From Roseomonas sp. OT10 (GTDB lineage: Bacteria > Pseudomonadota > Alphaproteobacteria > Acetobacterales > Acetobacteraceae): DNA of 64,000 nucleotides. Shown here piece after piece: positions 56,009-64,000 of this stretch. A program made the translations under genes and the position numbers. Every line of letters begins with the position of its first letter. The first letter of the stretch is position 1. The notes beneath the pieces were generated by a model, which had not been told where the DNA came from, ran no database searches, and was given only the letters and a program-made list of their open reading frames with translations. The stretch lies in the NCBI RefSeq assembly GCF_020991085.1, contig NZ_CP087719.1, positions 1,116,001 to 1,180,000 on the forward strand, given 5' to 3'.

Positions 56009-56670
56009 GCGACCATTCGCACGAGGGTGCGACCCACGCGATCGGCAAGGCCTTCGTCGCGCCGGAGGCCCCGGCGAGCTTCGCCTTCGACGCGGACAGC
56101 GAAAAGAAGATCGCCACGATCCTCGCCCGCTACCCCGAGGAGAAGAAGGCCAGCGGGGTGATCCCCGTCCTCTACGTGGCGCAGAAGCAGATGGGCCGCG
56201 ACACGGGCAGCGCCTGGCTGCCGAAGGTGGCGATGGATGCGGTGGCCGCGCGGCTGGGGATGCCGCCGATCCGCGTCTACGAGGTCGCCTCCTTCTACTT
56301 CATGTTCAACACCAAGCCGATCGGGCGCTACCACCTGCAGGTCTGCGGCACGACCCCCTGCTGGCTGCGCGGCTCGGACGAGGTGCTGCGCGCCTGCAAG
56401 GACCACGGCCACCTGAAGGACTATGGCGACACCTCGCCGGACGGGCTGTTCACCCTGACTGAGGTGGAGTGCCTGGGCGCCTGCGTGAATGCGCCGATCC
56501 TCCAGGTGGACGACGACTACTACGAGGATTTGGACTACGACCGCACCGTCCAGCTCCTCGAATCGCTGAAGAACGGCGTGCGGCCACCGATCGGCTCCAC
56601 CATCGGGCGGCAGACCAGCGCGCCGGAGGGCGGGCCGATGGTGCTGACCGGCACGGAGGAGGAGAAGTAG
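56005..56670 (+). CDS. nuoE: NADH-quinone oxidoreductase subunit E
   Basis: Thioredoxin-like subunit of 221 residues that carries the 2Fe-2S cluster N1a. Ligands are the cysteines in [11 protein letters not shown] and in [13 protein letters not shown] start overlapping the nuoD stop. An N-terminal tail of about 20 residues precedes the conserved part. Confidence 0.97.
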   Translation: MSDHSHEGATHAIGKAFVAPEAPASFAFDADSEKKIATILARYPEEKKASGVIPVLYVAQKQMGRDTGSAWLPKVAMDAVAARLGMPPIRVYEVASFYFMFNTKPIGRYHLQVCGTTPCWLRGSDEVLRACKDHGHLKDYGDTSPDGLFTLTEVECLGACVNAPILQVDDDYYEDLDYDRTVQLLESLKNGVRPPIGSTIGRQTSAPEGGPMVLTGTEEEK

Positions 56671-56671
56671 G

Positions 56672-57994
56672 ATGGCCCTCTCCGACAAGGACCGCATCTT
56701 CACCAACCTCTACGGGCTGGAGCACTGGGGCCTGGACGCCGCGCGCAAGCGGGGCGACTGGGACGGGACGGCCGCGATCATCGCCAAGGGGCGCGACTGG
56801 ATCGTCGAGGAGATCAAGCAGTCCGGCCTGCGCGGCCGCGGTGGCGCCGGCTTCCCGACCGGGCTGAAGTGGTCCTTCATGCCCAAGCAGTCCGACGGCA
56901 ACCCCGTCTATCTCGTCGTCAACTGTGACGAGTCCGAGCCGGGCACCTGCAAGGACCGTGACATCATCCGCCACGATCCGCACAAGCTGATCGAGGGCTG
57001 CCTGCTGGCCGGCGTCGGCATGGGCGCGACGGCGGCCTACATCTACCATCGCGGCGAGTACTACAACGAGAGCCTGGTGCTTCAGGCGGCGGTGGACGAG
57101 GCCTACGAGGCCGGGCTGATCGGCAGGAACGCCTGCGGCTCGGGCTACGACTTCGACGTCTACATCCATCGTGGCGCGGGCGCCTACATCTGCGGCGAGG
57201 AGACGGCGCTGATCGAGAGCCTGGAGGGCAAGAAGGGCATGCCGCGCCTGAAGCCGCCCTTCCCGGCGGCGATGGGCCTCTACGGCCGCCCGACCACGGT
57301 GAACAACGTCGAGACCATCGCGGTGGCGCCGACCATTCTGCGCCGTGGCGGGGCGTGGTTCGCGGGCTTCGGCCGGCCGAAGAACCAGGGCACCAAGGTC
57401 TATTGCATCTCCGGCCACGTGAACAAGCCGTGCAACGTGGAAGCGGAGATGAGCATCCCGATGCGCGAGCTGATCGAGCGCTATGCCGGCGGCGTGCGCG
57501 GCGGCTGGGACAACCTGCTCTGCGTCATCCCCGGCGGCTCCTCCACGCCGCTGCTGCCCAAGCATATCTGCGACGACGTGCTGATGGATTTCGACGCGCT
57601 GCGCGAGCACAAGTCGGGCCTGGGCACGGCGGGCCTGATCGTGATGGACAAGAGCACGGACATCATCAAGGCGATCCAGCGCCTGTCGCAGTTCTACAAG
57701 CACGAGAGCTGCGGCCAGTGCACCCCCTGCCGCGAGGGCATGGGTTGGGTGAACCGGATGATGCTGCGCATGGTCGAGGGCCGCGCCGAGGTGAGCGAGA
57801 TCGACGTGCTGGAGGAGGTGACCCGGCAGATCGAGGGCCACACCATCTGCGCGCTGGCCGATGGCGGCGTCTGGCCGGTGCAGGGGCTGATCCGGCACTA
57901 CCGCCCGCTGATGGAGGAGCGCATCGCCCAGTACAAGGCGAAGCATTCCGCCACCCCGATGCCCCCCACTTCCCTCCCCCTGGCGGCGGAGTGA
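56672..57994 (+). CDS. nuoF: NADH-quinone oxidoreductase subunit F
   Basis: NADH-oxidising flavoprotein of 440 residues. FMN and NADH site [13 protein letters not shown] is near residue 60; the 4Fe-4S cluster N3 ligands are in [11 protein letters not shown] and a later cysteine in HTICALADG. One base separates its ATG from the nuoE stop. Confidence 0.98.
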   Translation: MALSDKDRIFTNLYGLEHWGLDAARKRGDWDGTAAIIAKGRDWIVEEIKQSGLRGRGGAGFPTGLKWSFMPKQSDGNPVYLVVNCDESEPGTCKDRDIIRHDPHKLIEGCLLAGVGMGATAAYIYHRGEYYNESLVLQAAVDEAYEAGLIGRNACGSGYDFDVYIHRGAGAYICGEETALIESLEGKKGMPRLKPPFPAAMGLYGRPTTVNNVETIAVAPTILRRGGAWFAGFGRPKNQGTKVYCISGHVNKPCNVEAEMSIPMRELIERYAGGVRGGWDNLLCVIPGGSSTPLLPKHICDDVLMDFDALREHKSGLGTAGLIVMDKSTDIIKAIQRLSQFYKHESCGQCTPCREGMGWVNRMMLRMVEGRAEVSEIDVLEEVTRQIEGHTICALADGGVWPVQGLIRHYRPLMEERIAQYKAKHSATPMPPTSLPLAAE

Positions 57995-57998
57995 TCCG

Positions 57999-60077
57999 AT
58001 GAGCGACGTGAAGGTCATCAAGGTCACCGTCGACGGCGCGGAGATCGAGGTCCCGCTGGGCGTGACCGCCCTGCAGGCCTGCGAGATGGCGGGGAAGGAG
58101 ATCCCGCGCTTCTGCTACCACGAGCGCCTGTCGATCGCCGGCAACTGCCGCATGTGCCTGGTCGAGGTGGAGAAGTCGCCGAAGCCGGTGGCCTCCTGCG
58201 CCTTCCCGGTCATGGACGGCATGAAGATCATGACCGACAGCCCGCTGGTGCGGAAGGCGCGGCGCGGGGTGATGGAGTTCCTGCTCATCAACCACCCGCT
58301 GGACTGCCCGATCTGCGACCAGGGCGGCGAGTGCGACCTGCAGGACCAGTCCATGGCCTACGGCCTGGACCACAGCCGCTTCGGCGAGGCCAAGCGGGCG
58401 GTGAAGGACAAGTTCATCGGTCCGCTGGTGAAGACGGTGATGAACCGCTGCATCCAGTGCAGCCGCTGCATCCGCTTCTCCACCGAGATCGCCGGCGTGC
58501 CGGAGCTGGGCGCCACCGGCCGCGGCGAGAGCATGGAGATCGGCACCTATGTCGAGAAGACGCTCTCCACCGAGCTGGCGGGGAACCTGATCGACATCTG
58601 CCCGGTCGGCGCGCTGACCAGCCGGCCCTATGCCTTCACGGCGCGGCCCTGGGAGCTGACGCACACGGATAGCGTGGACGTGATGGACGCGGTGGGGGCC
58701 AATATCCGCATCGACGCGCGCGGCCCGGACGTGCTGCGCATCACCCCGCGCATCAACGACGACGTCAACGAGGAGTGGCTCGCCGACCGCTCGCGCTTCT
58801 CGCATGACGGGCTGAAGCACCGCCGGCTCGACCGTCCCTGGGTGAAGCGCGACGGCAAGCTCCGCCAGGCGAGCTGGCAGGAGGCCTTCGATGCCATCGC
58901 CGCGCGGCTGAACGGCGCGCCGGGCGAGCGGATCGGCGCGCTGGCCGGCGACCACGCCGATGCGGAGAGCCTGCTGGCGCTGCGCGACCTGATGGCCTCG
59001 CTGGGCTCGGGCAACCTCGACTGCCGCCAGGACGGGGCGGCGATCGACGCCTCGCGCCGTGACTTCTACCTGTTCAACAGCACCATCGCCGGCATCGAGC
59101 AGGCGGATGCGGTGGTGATCATCGGCAGCAACCCGCGCCACGAGGCGCCGGTGCTGAATGCGCGCATCCGCAAGCGCTGGCTGAGCGGGAAGATGGAGGT
59201 CGGCTATGTCGGCCCGGCCGGGCTCGACCTGACCTATGGCGCCACGCATCTGGGCGCCGACTTCGCCGCGCTGGACGGGGTGGAGGACGGGGAGGGAGCC
59301 TTCGCCAAGGTCCTGCGCAACGCCAAGCGCCCGCTGGTGCTGCTGGGCCGCGGCGCGCTGGCGCGGCCGGACGGCGCGGCGGTGCTGGCGGGGGCCTGGG
59401 CGCTGGCGCAGCGGCTGGGTGCGCTGACGCCGGAGTGGCACGGCTTCAACCTGCTGCACCAGTTCGGCGGCCAGGTGGGGGCGCTGGATCTCGGCTTCCT
59501 GCCGAAGGATGGCGGCAAGGATTTCGGCGCCATGCTCGGCGGCGGGGTGGATGTGCTGTTCCTGCTCGGCGCCGACAATTTCGACCCGTCGCTGATCGGC
59601 GAGGGGACTTTCGTCGTCTACCAGGGACATCACGGCGACCGCGCCGCGGTGAAGGCGGATGTGGTGCTGCCCGGCTGCACCTATCTGGAGAAGGACGGGA
59701 CCTACGTGAACACGGAGGGCCGGGTCCAGCTCGGCCGCCGCGCCGTCTTCCCGCCGGGCGAGGCGCGGGAGGACTGGGCGATCCTGCGGGCGCTGAGCGG
59801 CGTGCTCGGCCGGCCGCTGCCTTATGACGACCTGCCCGCGCTGCGCGAGGCGCTGGTGGCGGCGAACCCGGTCTTCGGAACGCTGGACGCGGTGCCGGCG
59901 GCGGGCTGCGCCGATGCAGCCGGGCCGGCGGGCGGCGGATCGGTGGGGGGGGAGCCCTTCGCCTTGCCGATCGCCGACTATTACCGGGTGGATGCGATCA
60001 GCCGGGCCAGCGAGGTGATGGCGGAGTGCAGCCGCACCCGGCAGGACGCGGCGCCCACGTTGCTGGCGGCGGAGTAA
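57999..60077 (+). CDS. nuoG: NADH-quinone oxidoreductase subunit G
   Basis: Iron-sulfur subunit of 692 residues in the molybdopterin oxidoreductase superfamily, holding clusters N1b, N4 and N5. The 2Fe-2S ligands are in CYHERLSIAGNCRMCLVEV, the His/Cys-ligated cluster in HPLDCPICDQGGECDLQD and the 4Fe-4S ligands in CIQCSRCIRF with a later CPVGAL. The mid and C-terminal part is a cofactor-free pseudo-molybdoenzyme. A Gly-rich insert lies near residue 640. Confidence 0.98.
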   Translation: MSDVKVIKVTVDGAEIEVPLGVTALQACEMAGKEIPRFCYHERLSIAGNCRMCLVEVEKSPKPVASCAFPVMDGMKIMTDSPLVRKARRGVMEFLLINHPLDCPICDQGGECDLQDQSMAYGLDHSRFGEAKRAVKDKFIGPLVKTVMNRCIQCSRCIRFSTEIAGVPELGATGRGESMEIGTYVEKTLSTELAGNLIDICPVGALTSRPYAFTARPWELTHTDSVDVMDAVGANIRIDARGPDVLRITPRINDDVNEEWLADRSRFSHDGLKHRRLDRPWVKRDGKLRQASWQEAFDAIAARLNGAPGERIGALAGDHADAESLLALRDLMASLGSGNLDCRQDGAAIDASRRDFYLFNSTIAGIEQADAVVIIGSNPRHEAPVLNARIRKRWLSGKMEVGYVGPAGLDLTYGATHLGADFAALDGVEDGEGAFAKVLRNAKRPLVLLGRGALARPDGAAVLAGAWALAQRLGALTPEWHGFNLLHQFGGQVGALDLGFLPKDGGKDFGAMLGGGVDVLFLLGADNFDPSLIGEGTFVVYQGHHGDRAAVKADVVLPGCTYLEKDGTYVNTEGRVQLGRRAVFPPGEAREDWAILRALSGVLGRPLPYDDLPALREALVAANPVFGTLDAVPAAGCADAAGPAGGGSVGGEPFALPIADYYRVDAISRASEVMAECSRTRQDAAPTLLAAE

Positions 60078-60083
60078 GGCGGG

Positions 60084-61094
60084 ATGGACGGCTTCCTCTC
60101 CACCCCGATCGGGATCCTCTCGATCACGGTCGCGCAGACCCTGGCGCTGCTGGTGCCGCTGCTGATCGCGGTGGCCTACCTGACCTATGGCGAGCGCAAG
60201 GTCATGGCGGCGATGCAGCGCCGCAAGGGGCCCAACGTGGTCGGGCCCTTCGGCCTGCTGCAGCCCTTCGCCGACGCGCTGAAGATGCTCACCAAGGAGA
60301 CGGTGATCCCCTCCGGCGCGTCGCGGGTGCTGTTCCTGATGGCGCCGATGATCACCTTCGTCCTGGCCATGCTGGCCTGGGCGGTGATTCCGGTGAACGA
60401 CGGCTGGGCGATCGCGGACATCAATGTCGGCGTGCTCTACCTCTTCGCCATCTCCTCCCTCGGCGTCTACGGCATCATCATCGCGGGCTGGGCGTCGAAC
60501 TCGAAGTATGCCTTCCTCGGCGCGCTGCGCTCGGCGGCGCAGATGGTGTCCTACGAGGTCTCGATGGGCTTCGTGATGGTCACCGTGCTGATGTGCGTGG
60601 GCTCGCTGAACCTCACCGACATCGTGCGGGCACAGCGGGACCTGTGGTTCGTCATCCCACTCTTCCCGATGTTCATCATCTTCTTCATCTCCATCCTGGC
60701 GGAGACGAACCGGGCGCCCTTCGACCTGCCGGAGGGCGAGAGCGAGCTGGTGGCGGGCTTCTTCGTGGAATACAGCTCCATGTCCTTCGGGCTGTTCTTC
60801 CTCGGCGAGTACGCGAACATGATCCTCATGTCCTCACTGACCACCATCCTCTTCCTGGGGGGGTGGTACCCGCCGCTGGACGTGGCGCCGCTGAACTGGG
60901 TGCCCGGGCCGCTCTGGTTCATCCTGAAGATCTGCTTCTGCCTCTTCGTCTTCGTCTGGGTGCGGGCCACCTTCCCGCGCTACCGCTACGACCAGCTGAT
61001 GCGGCTGGGCTGGAAGGTCTTCCTGCCCTTCTCGCTGGTCTGGCTGGTGCTGACCGCGACGGCGCTGAAGGTCTTCGGATCGCTGCCGGCATGA
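60084..61094 (+). CDS. nuoH: NADH-quinone oxidoreductase subunit H
   Basis: Membrane subunit of 336 residues with eight helices that joins the two arms and lines the quinone channel. Hallmarks are [20 protein letters not shown] near residue 32 and [20 protein letters not shown]. Six bases after nuoG. Confidence 0.98.
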   Translation: MDGFLSTPIGILSITVAQTLALLVPLLIAVAYLTYGERKVMAAMQRRKGPNVVGPFGLLQPFADALKMLTKETVIPSGASRVLFLMAPMITFVLAMLAWAVIPVNDGWAIADINVGVLYLFAISSLGVYGIIIAGWASNSKYAFLGALRSAAQMVSYEVSMGFVMVTVLMCVGSLNLTDIVRAQRDLWFVIPLFPMFIIFFISILAETNRAPFDLPEGESELVAGFFVEYSSMSFGLFFLGEYANMILMSSLTTILFLGGWYPPLDVAPLNWVPGPLWFILKICFCLFVFVWVRATFPRYRYDQLMRLGWKVFLPFSLVWLVLTATALKVFGSLPA

Positions 61095-61136
61095 CCACGA
61101 CGACCCCCTGGCATCGCGCCGAGAAGGCATAACGAC

Positions 61137-61625
61137 ATGGCGACGCTCGACCGGCTGGCGCGGTCCTTCCTGCTGGCGGAAATCGCCTCGGGGATGTGGC
61201 TGACGCTGAAGGCCTTCTTCAAGCCGAAGTACACGCTGAACTATCCCTATGAGCGCCAGCCGCTCTCGCCCCGCTTCAAGGGCGAGCACGGGCTGCGGCG
61301 CTATCCGAACGGGGAGGAGCGGTGCATCGCCTGCAAGCTGTGCGAGGCGATCTGCCCGGCGCTGGCCATCACCATCGAGGCCGAGCCGCGCGAGGACGGG
61401 TCACGCCGCACCACGCGCTACGACATCGACATGACGAAGTGCATCTATTGCGGCCTCTGCGAGGAGGCCTGCCCGGTGGATGCCATCGTCGAGGGGCCGA
61501 ACCTGGAATTCGCCGCGGAGACACGGGAGGAGCTGATCTACCAGAAGGAGAAGCTGCTCGCGAACGGCGACCGCTGGGAGCCGCTGCTCGCCGAGCGGCT
61601 CCGGCTCGACGCCCCCTATCGCTGA
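61137..61625 (+). CDS. nuoI: NADH-quinone oxidoreductase subunit I
   Basis: Ferredoxin-like subunit of 162 residues carrying clusters N6a and N6b. Both CxxCxxCxxxCP motifs are present: [12 protein letters not shown] and [12 protein letters not shown]. Length is standard. 42 bases separate it from nuoH. Confidence 0.98.
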   Translation: MATLDRLARSFLLAEIASGMWLTLKAFFKPKYTLNYPYERQPLSPRFKGEHGLRRYPNGEERCIACKLCEAICPALAITIEAEPREDGSRRTTRYDIDMTKCIYCGLCEEACPVDAIVEGPNLEFAAETREELIYQKEKLLANGDRWEPLLAERLRLDAPYR

Positions 61626-61630
61626 CCATA

Positions 61631-61655
61631 TGGCCGGGCGCCCCCCGCCCGGCCA
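61631..61655. other. Hairpin between nuoI and nuoJ
   Basis: Perfect ten-base stem (TGGCCGGGCG / CGCCCGGCCA) with a five-C loop, just five bases after the nuoI stop and inside the operon, where the gap to nuoJ (about 78 bases) is the largest downstream of nuoA. It has no T run, so it is more likely an mRNA stability or attenuation element than a terminator. Confidence 0.55.
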
Positions 61656-61703
61656 GGAACCGACGGACCACCCCATGCAGCGCACCCCGGAAAGGTCATG
61701 TCC

Positions 61704-62414
61704 ATGATCGCGGGCCTCGCCTTCTACGCCTTCGCGGCGGTGCTGATCGCCTCCGCCGTCATGGTGGTGACCAGCCGCAACCCCGTGCACAGCGTGCTCT
61801 TCCTGATCCTCGCCTTCTTCAACGCGGCGGCGCTGTTCCTGATCGCCGGCGCCGAGTTCCTGGCGATGATCCTGGTCATCGTCTACGTGGGCGCCGTCGC
61901 GGTGCTGTTCCTCTTCGTGGTGATGATGCTGGACGTGGACTTCAGCCAGCTCCGCGAGGGCTTCCAGCGCTACGCCCCGATCGGCGCGGTGGTCGGCGGC
62001 ATCCTGTTCCTGGAGCTGATCCTGGTCCTCGGCGCCTGGCAGTTCAGCGGCGGGGCCGAGGCGCTGCGCCTGAACCCGACGCCCGCGGGGATGACCAACA
62101 CCCAGGCGCTGGGCCACATCCTGTACACGGACTACATCTACCTGTTCCAGGCGGCGGGCATGGTGCTGCTGGTCGCGATGATCGGCGCCATCGTCCTGAC
62201 CCACCGCGACCGCGTCAGCACCCGCCGGCAGGACATCGCGGCCCAGGTCGCCCGCGCCGAGAAGGTCGAGCTCCAGTCCGTGCCGACCGGCGTCGGGCTG
62301 AAGGATCTGGGCATCCTGCGCCGCTTGCCGCCCGAGCCGAAGGACAAGCCGAAGGAGGTCGCGCATCACGGCCATGGCCATGACGACGACCACGGGCATG
62401 GGGGGCACCACTGA
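61704..62414 (+). CDS. nuoJ: NADH-quinone oxidoreductase subunit J
   Basis: Membrane subunit of 236 residues with five helices; [37 protein letters not shown] is the family hallmark. The ATG at 61704 has AAAGG eight bases upstream, while an ATG at 61698 lies too close to it. The C-terminus is unusual: a His/Asp-rich tail ([16 protein letters not shown]) after the last helix, able to bind divalent metal. Confidence 0.97.
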   Translation: MIAGLAFYAFAAVLIASAVMVVTSRNPVHSVLFLILAFFNAAALFLIAGAEFLAMILVIVYVGAVAVLFLFVVMMLDVDFSQLREGFQRYAPIGAVVGGILFLELILVLGAWQFSGGAEALRLNPTPAGMTNTQALGHILYTDYIYLFQAAGMVLLVAMIGAIVLTHRDRVSTRRQDIAAQVARAEKVELQSVPTGVGLKDLGILRRLPPEPKDKPKEVAHHGHGHDDDHGHGGHH

Positions 62415-62415
62415 G

Positions 62416-62727
62416 ATGCTGGCCGTCGGCCTTCCCCACTTCCTCACGGTGGGCGCCATCCTGTTCGTGCTGGGTGTCTTCGGCATCTTCCTGAACCGGA
62501 AGAACGTCATCGTCATCCTGATGTCGGTCGAGCTGATCCTGCTCTCGGTCAACCTGAACCTGGTGGCCTTCTCCGCCTCGCTGGGCGACCTGACGGGCCA
62601 GGTCTTCGCGATGTTCATCCTGACCGTCGCGGCCGCCGAGGCCGCGATCGGCCTGGCGATCCTCGTCATCTACTTCCGCAACCGCGGCAGCATCGAGGTG
62701 GAGGATGTCTCCACCCTGAAGGGCTAG
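62416..62727 (+). CDS. nuoK: NADH-quinone oxidoreductase subunit K
   Basis: Small antiporter-like membrane subunit, 103 residues, three helices. The conserved glutamates in [14 protein letters not shown] and in [12 protein letters not shown], needed for proton pumping, are present. One base after the nuoJ stop. Confidence 0.98.
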   Translation: MLAVGLPHFLTVGAILFVLGVFGIFLNRKNVIVILMSVELILLSVNLNLVAFSASLGDLTGQVFAMFILTVAAAEAAIGLAILVIYFRNRGSIEVEDVSTLKG

Positions 62728-62731
62728 GGGC

Positions 62732-64000
62732 ATGTTCGTCGGGGCCGTCTTCTTCCCGCTGCTGGGGTCCTGCATCGCGGGCTTCCTGGGGCGCTGGATC
62801 GGCGACAAGGCCGCGCAGTGGGCCTCCGTCCTCTGCATGGTGCTGGCCGCCATCTGCGGCGTGTCCGCCTTCTGGCAGGTGGCGCTGCACAGTCAGCCGA
62901 CCACGGTGGTGATCGCCGACTGGATCCAGGTCGGCACGCTGCACGTCGAATGGGCGCTGCGCTACGACACGCTGGCGGCGGTGATGGTGGGGATGGTGAC
63001 CTTCATCTCCACCCTGATCCACATCTACAGCGTGGGGTACATGTCGCACGACGCGACGATCCCGCGCTTCTTCGCCTACCTCTCGCTCTTCACCTTCGCC
63101 ATGCTGATGCTGGTGACGGCGGACAACCTCGTCCAGCTGTTCTTCGGCTGGGAGGGGGTGGGCGTCGCCTCCTACCTGCTGATCGGCTACTGGTACGACC
63201 GCGAGAGCGCGAACCGCGCGGCGATGAAGGCCTTCATCGTCAACCGCGTCGGCGACCTGTTCTTCATGATGGCCATGGCGCTGACCTTCTGGTCCTTCGG
63301 CTCCCTGACCTTCAACGACATCTTCGCCAGTGTCGAGCACGTCCAGCCGATGACCATCGGCGGCATGCCGGTGCTGGAGGTGATCGGGGTGCTGCTGTTC
63401 CTGGGCGCCTGCGGCAAGTCCGCGCAGCTCGGCCTGCACACCTGGCTGCCGGACGCGATGGAGGGCCCGACCCCCGTCTCCGCCCTGATCCACGCGGCGA
63501 CCATGGTGACGGCGGGCGTCTTCCTGATGGCGCGCATGTCGCCGGTGATGGAGCACGCGCCGACCGCGCTGGCCATCGTCACCGTCGTCGGCGCCTCGAC
63601 CGCCTTCTTCGCCGCGACGATCGGCTGCGTGCAGAACGACATCAAGCGGATCATCGCCTACTCGACCTGCTCCCAGCTCGGCTACATGTTCTTCGCGGCC
63701 GGGGTCGGCGCCTATCAGGTGGCGGTCTTCCACCTCTTCACCCACGCCTTCTTCAAGGCGCTGCTCTTCCTGGGCGCGGGTTCGGTCATCCACGCCATGT
63801 CGGACGAGCAGGACATCCGGCGCATGGGCGGGATCTGGACCAAGATCCCGATCACCTACGCGGTGATGTGGATCGGCAACCTGGCGCTGGCCGGCATCCC
63901 CTGGTTCGCCGGCTACTACTCCAAGGACGCGATCCTGGAGGCCGCCTTCGCCGCGCATAGCGGGGTGGGGACCTACGCCTTCGTCATGGGCATGATCGCG
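62732..64000 (+). CDS. nuoL: NADH-quinone oxidoreductase subunit L (3' end cut)
   Basis: Antiporter-like proton-pumping subunit of complex I; 423 residues of about 640 are inside the window, the rest runs beyond its end. Conserved pumping residues occur in [20 protein letters not shown], in [35 protein letters not shown], and in [19 protein letters not shown]. Four bases after the nuoK stop. Confidence 0.98.
   Translation, partial: MFVGAVFFPLLGSCIAGFLGRWIGDKAAQWASVLCMVLAAICGVSAFWQVALHSQPTTVVIADWIQVGTLHVEWALRYDTLAAVMVGMVTFISTLIHIYSVGYMSHDATIPRFFAYLSLFTFAMLMLVTADNLVQLFFGWEGVGVASYLLIGYWYDRESANRAAMKAFIVNRVGDLFFMMAMALTFWSFGSLTFNDIFASVEHVQPMTIGGMPVLEVIGVLLFLGACGKSAQLGLHTWLPDAMEGPTPVSALIHAATMVTAGVFLMARMSPVMEHAPTALAIVTVVGASTAFFAATIGCVQNDIKRIIAYSTCSQLGYMFFAAGVGAYQVAVFHLFTHAFFKALLFLGAGSVIHAMSDEQDIRRMGGIWTKIPITYAVMWIGNLALAGIPWFAGYYSKDAILEAAFAAHSGVGTYAFVMGMIA

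Overview
The window is about 72% G+C, densely coded, and looks like the chromosome of a free-living alphaproteobacterium of the Rhodospirillales, most like a Roseomonas-type member of the Acetobacteraceae. The reasons are the tRNA-Leu/tig/clpP/clpX/lon block, a complete nuoA-L complex I operon in the standard order, many solute-binding proteins with Tat-like signal peptides, and frequent ATGA/GTGA stop-start overlaps. This placement is inferred from gene content and composition, not from a search. I saw no transposase, integrase, phage gene, CRISPR array or rRNA gene.

Layout: 1-5084 is the end of a peptide-type ABC importer operon (binding protein, amidohydrolase, two ATPases). 5072-13405 holds an envelope set: a glycosyltransferase-associated protein, a two-domain glycosyltransferase, cytochrome b561, a LysM/Ig-like protein, and a coupled psd-pssA-phosphatase operon. 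13369-20088 is a catabolic group on the minus strand (metallo-hydrolase, VOC protein, CaiB-type CoA-transferase, two-subunit CoA-transferase, acyl-CoA dehydrogenase homologue) with a divergent HxlR regulator. 20099-24513 holds an acetyltransferase, a PhzF protein, a periplasmic hydrolase-like protein, a DMT exporter and a flavin reductase. 24532-31009 is a branched-chain amino-acid-type (Liv) ABC importer whose binding protein is separated from livHMGF by two inserted genes. A 25-codon reading frame with an exceptionally strong ribosome binding site and a terminator follow the binding-protein gene.

31137-36729 holds housekeeping genes: Sua5/TsaC, CysQ, two tandem leucyl aminopeptidases and HolC. 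36749-41952 is an iron-siderophore operon (TonB receptor, esterase, siderophore-interacting flavoprotein, binding protein) preceded by a Fur-box-like sequence. 42125-43795 holds an orphan TctC-type binding protein and a small RlpA-like protein. 43967-50591 is tRNA-Leu, trigger factor, ClpP, ClpX and Lon, the cytosolic folding and proteolysis block. 50735-52887 has tRNA-Val and tRNA-Asp flanking two lipoprotein genes (CsgG-like and Sel1-repeat). From 53190 to the window end runs nuoABCDEFGHIJKL, cut inside nuoL.

The least explained items are the short frame at 24593-24670, the lipoprotein pair between tRNAs, the tyrosine-phosphatase gene coupled to phospholipid synthesis, and the CoA-ester cluster whose CoA-transferase beta subunit and dehydrogenase both appear to lack the usual catalytic glutamate.
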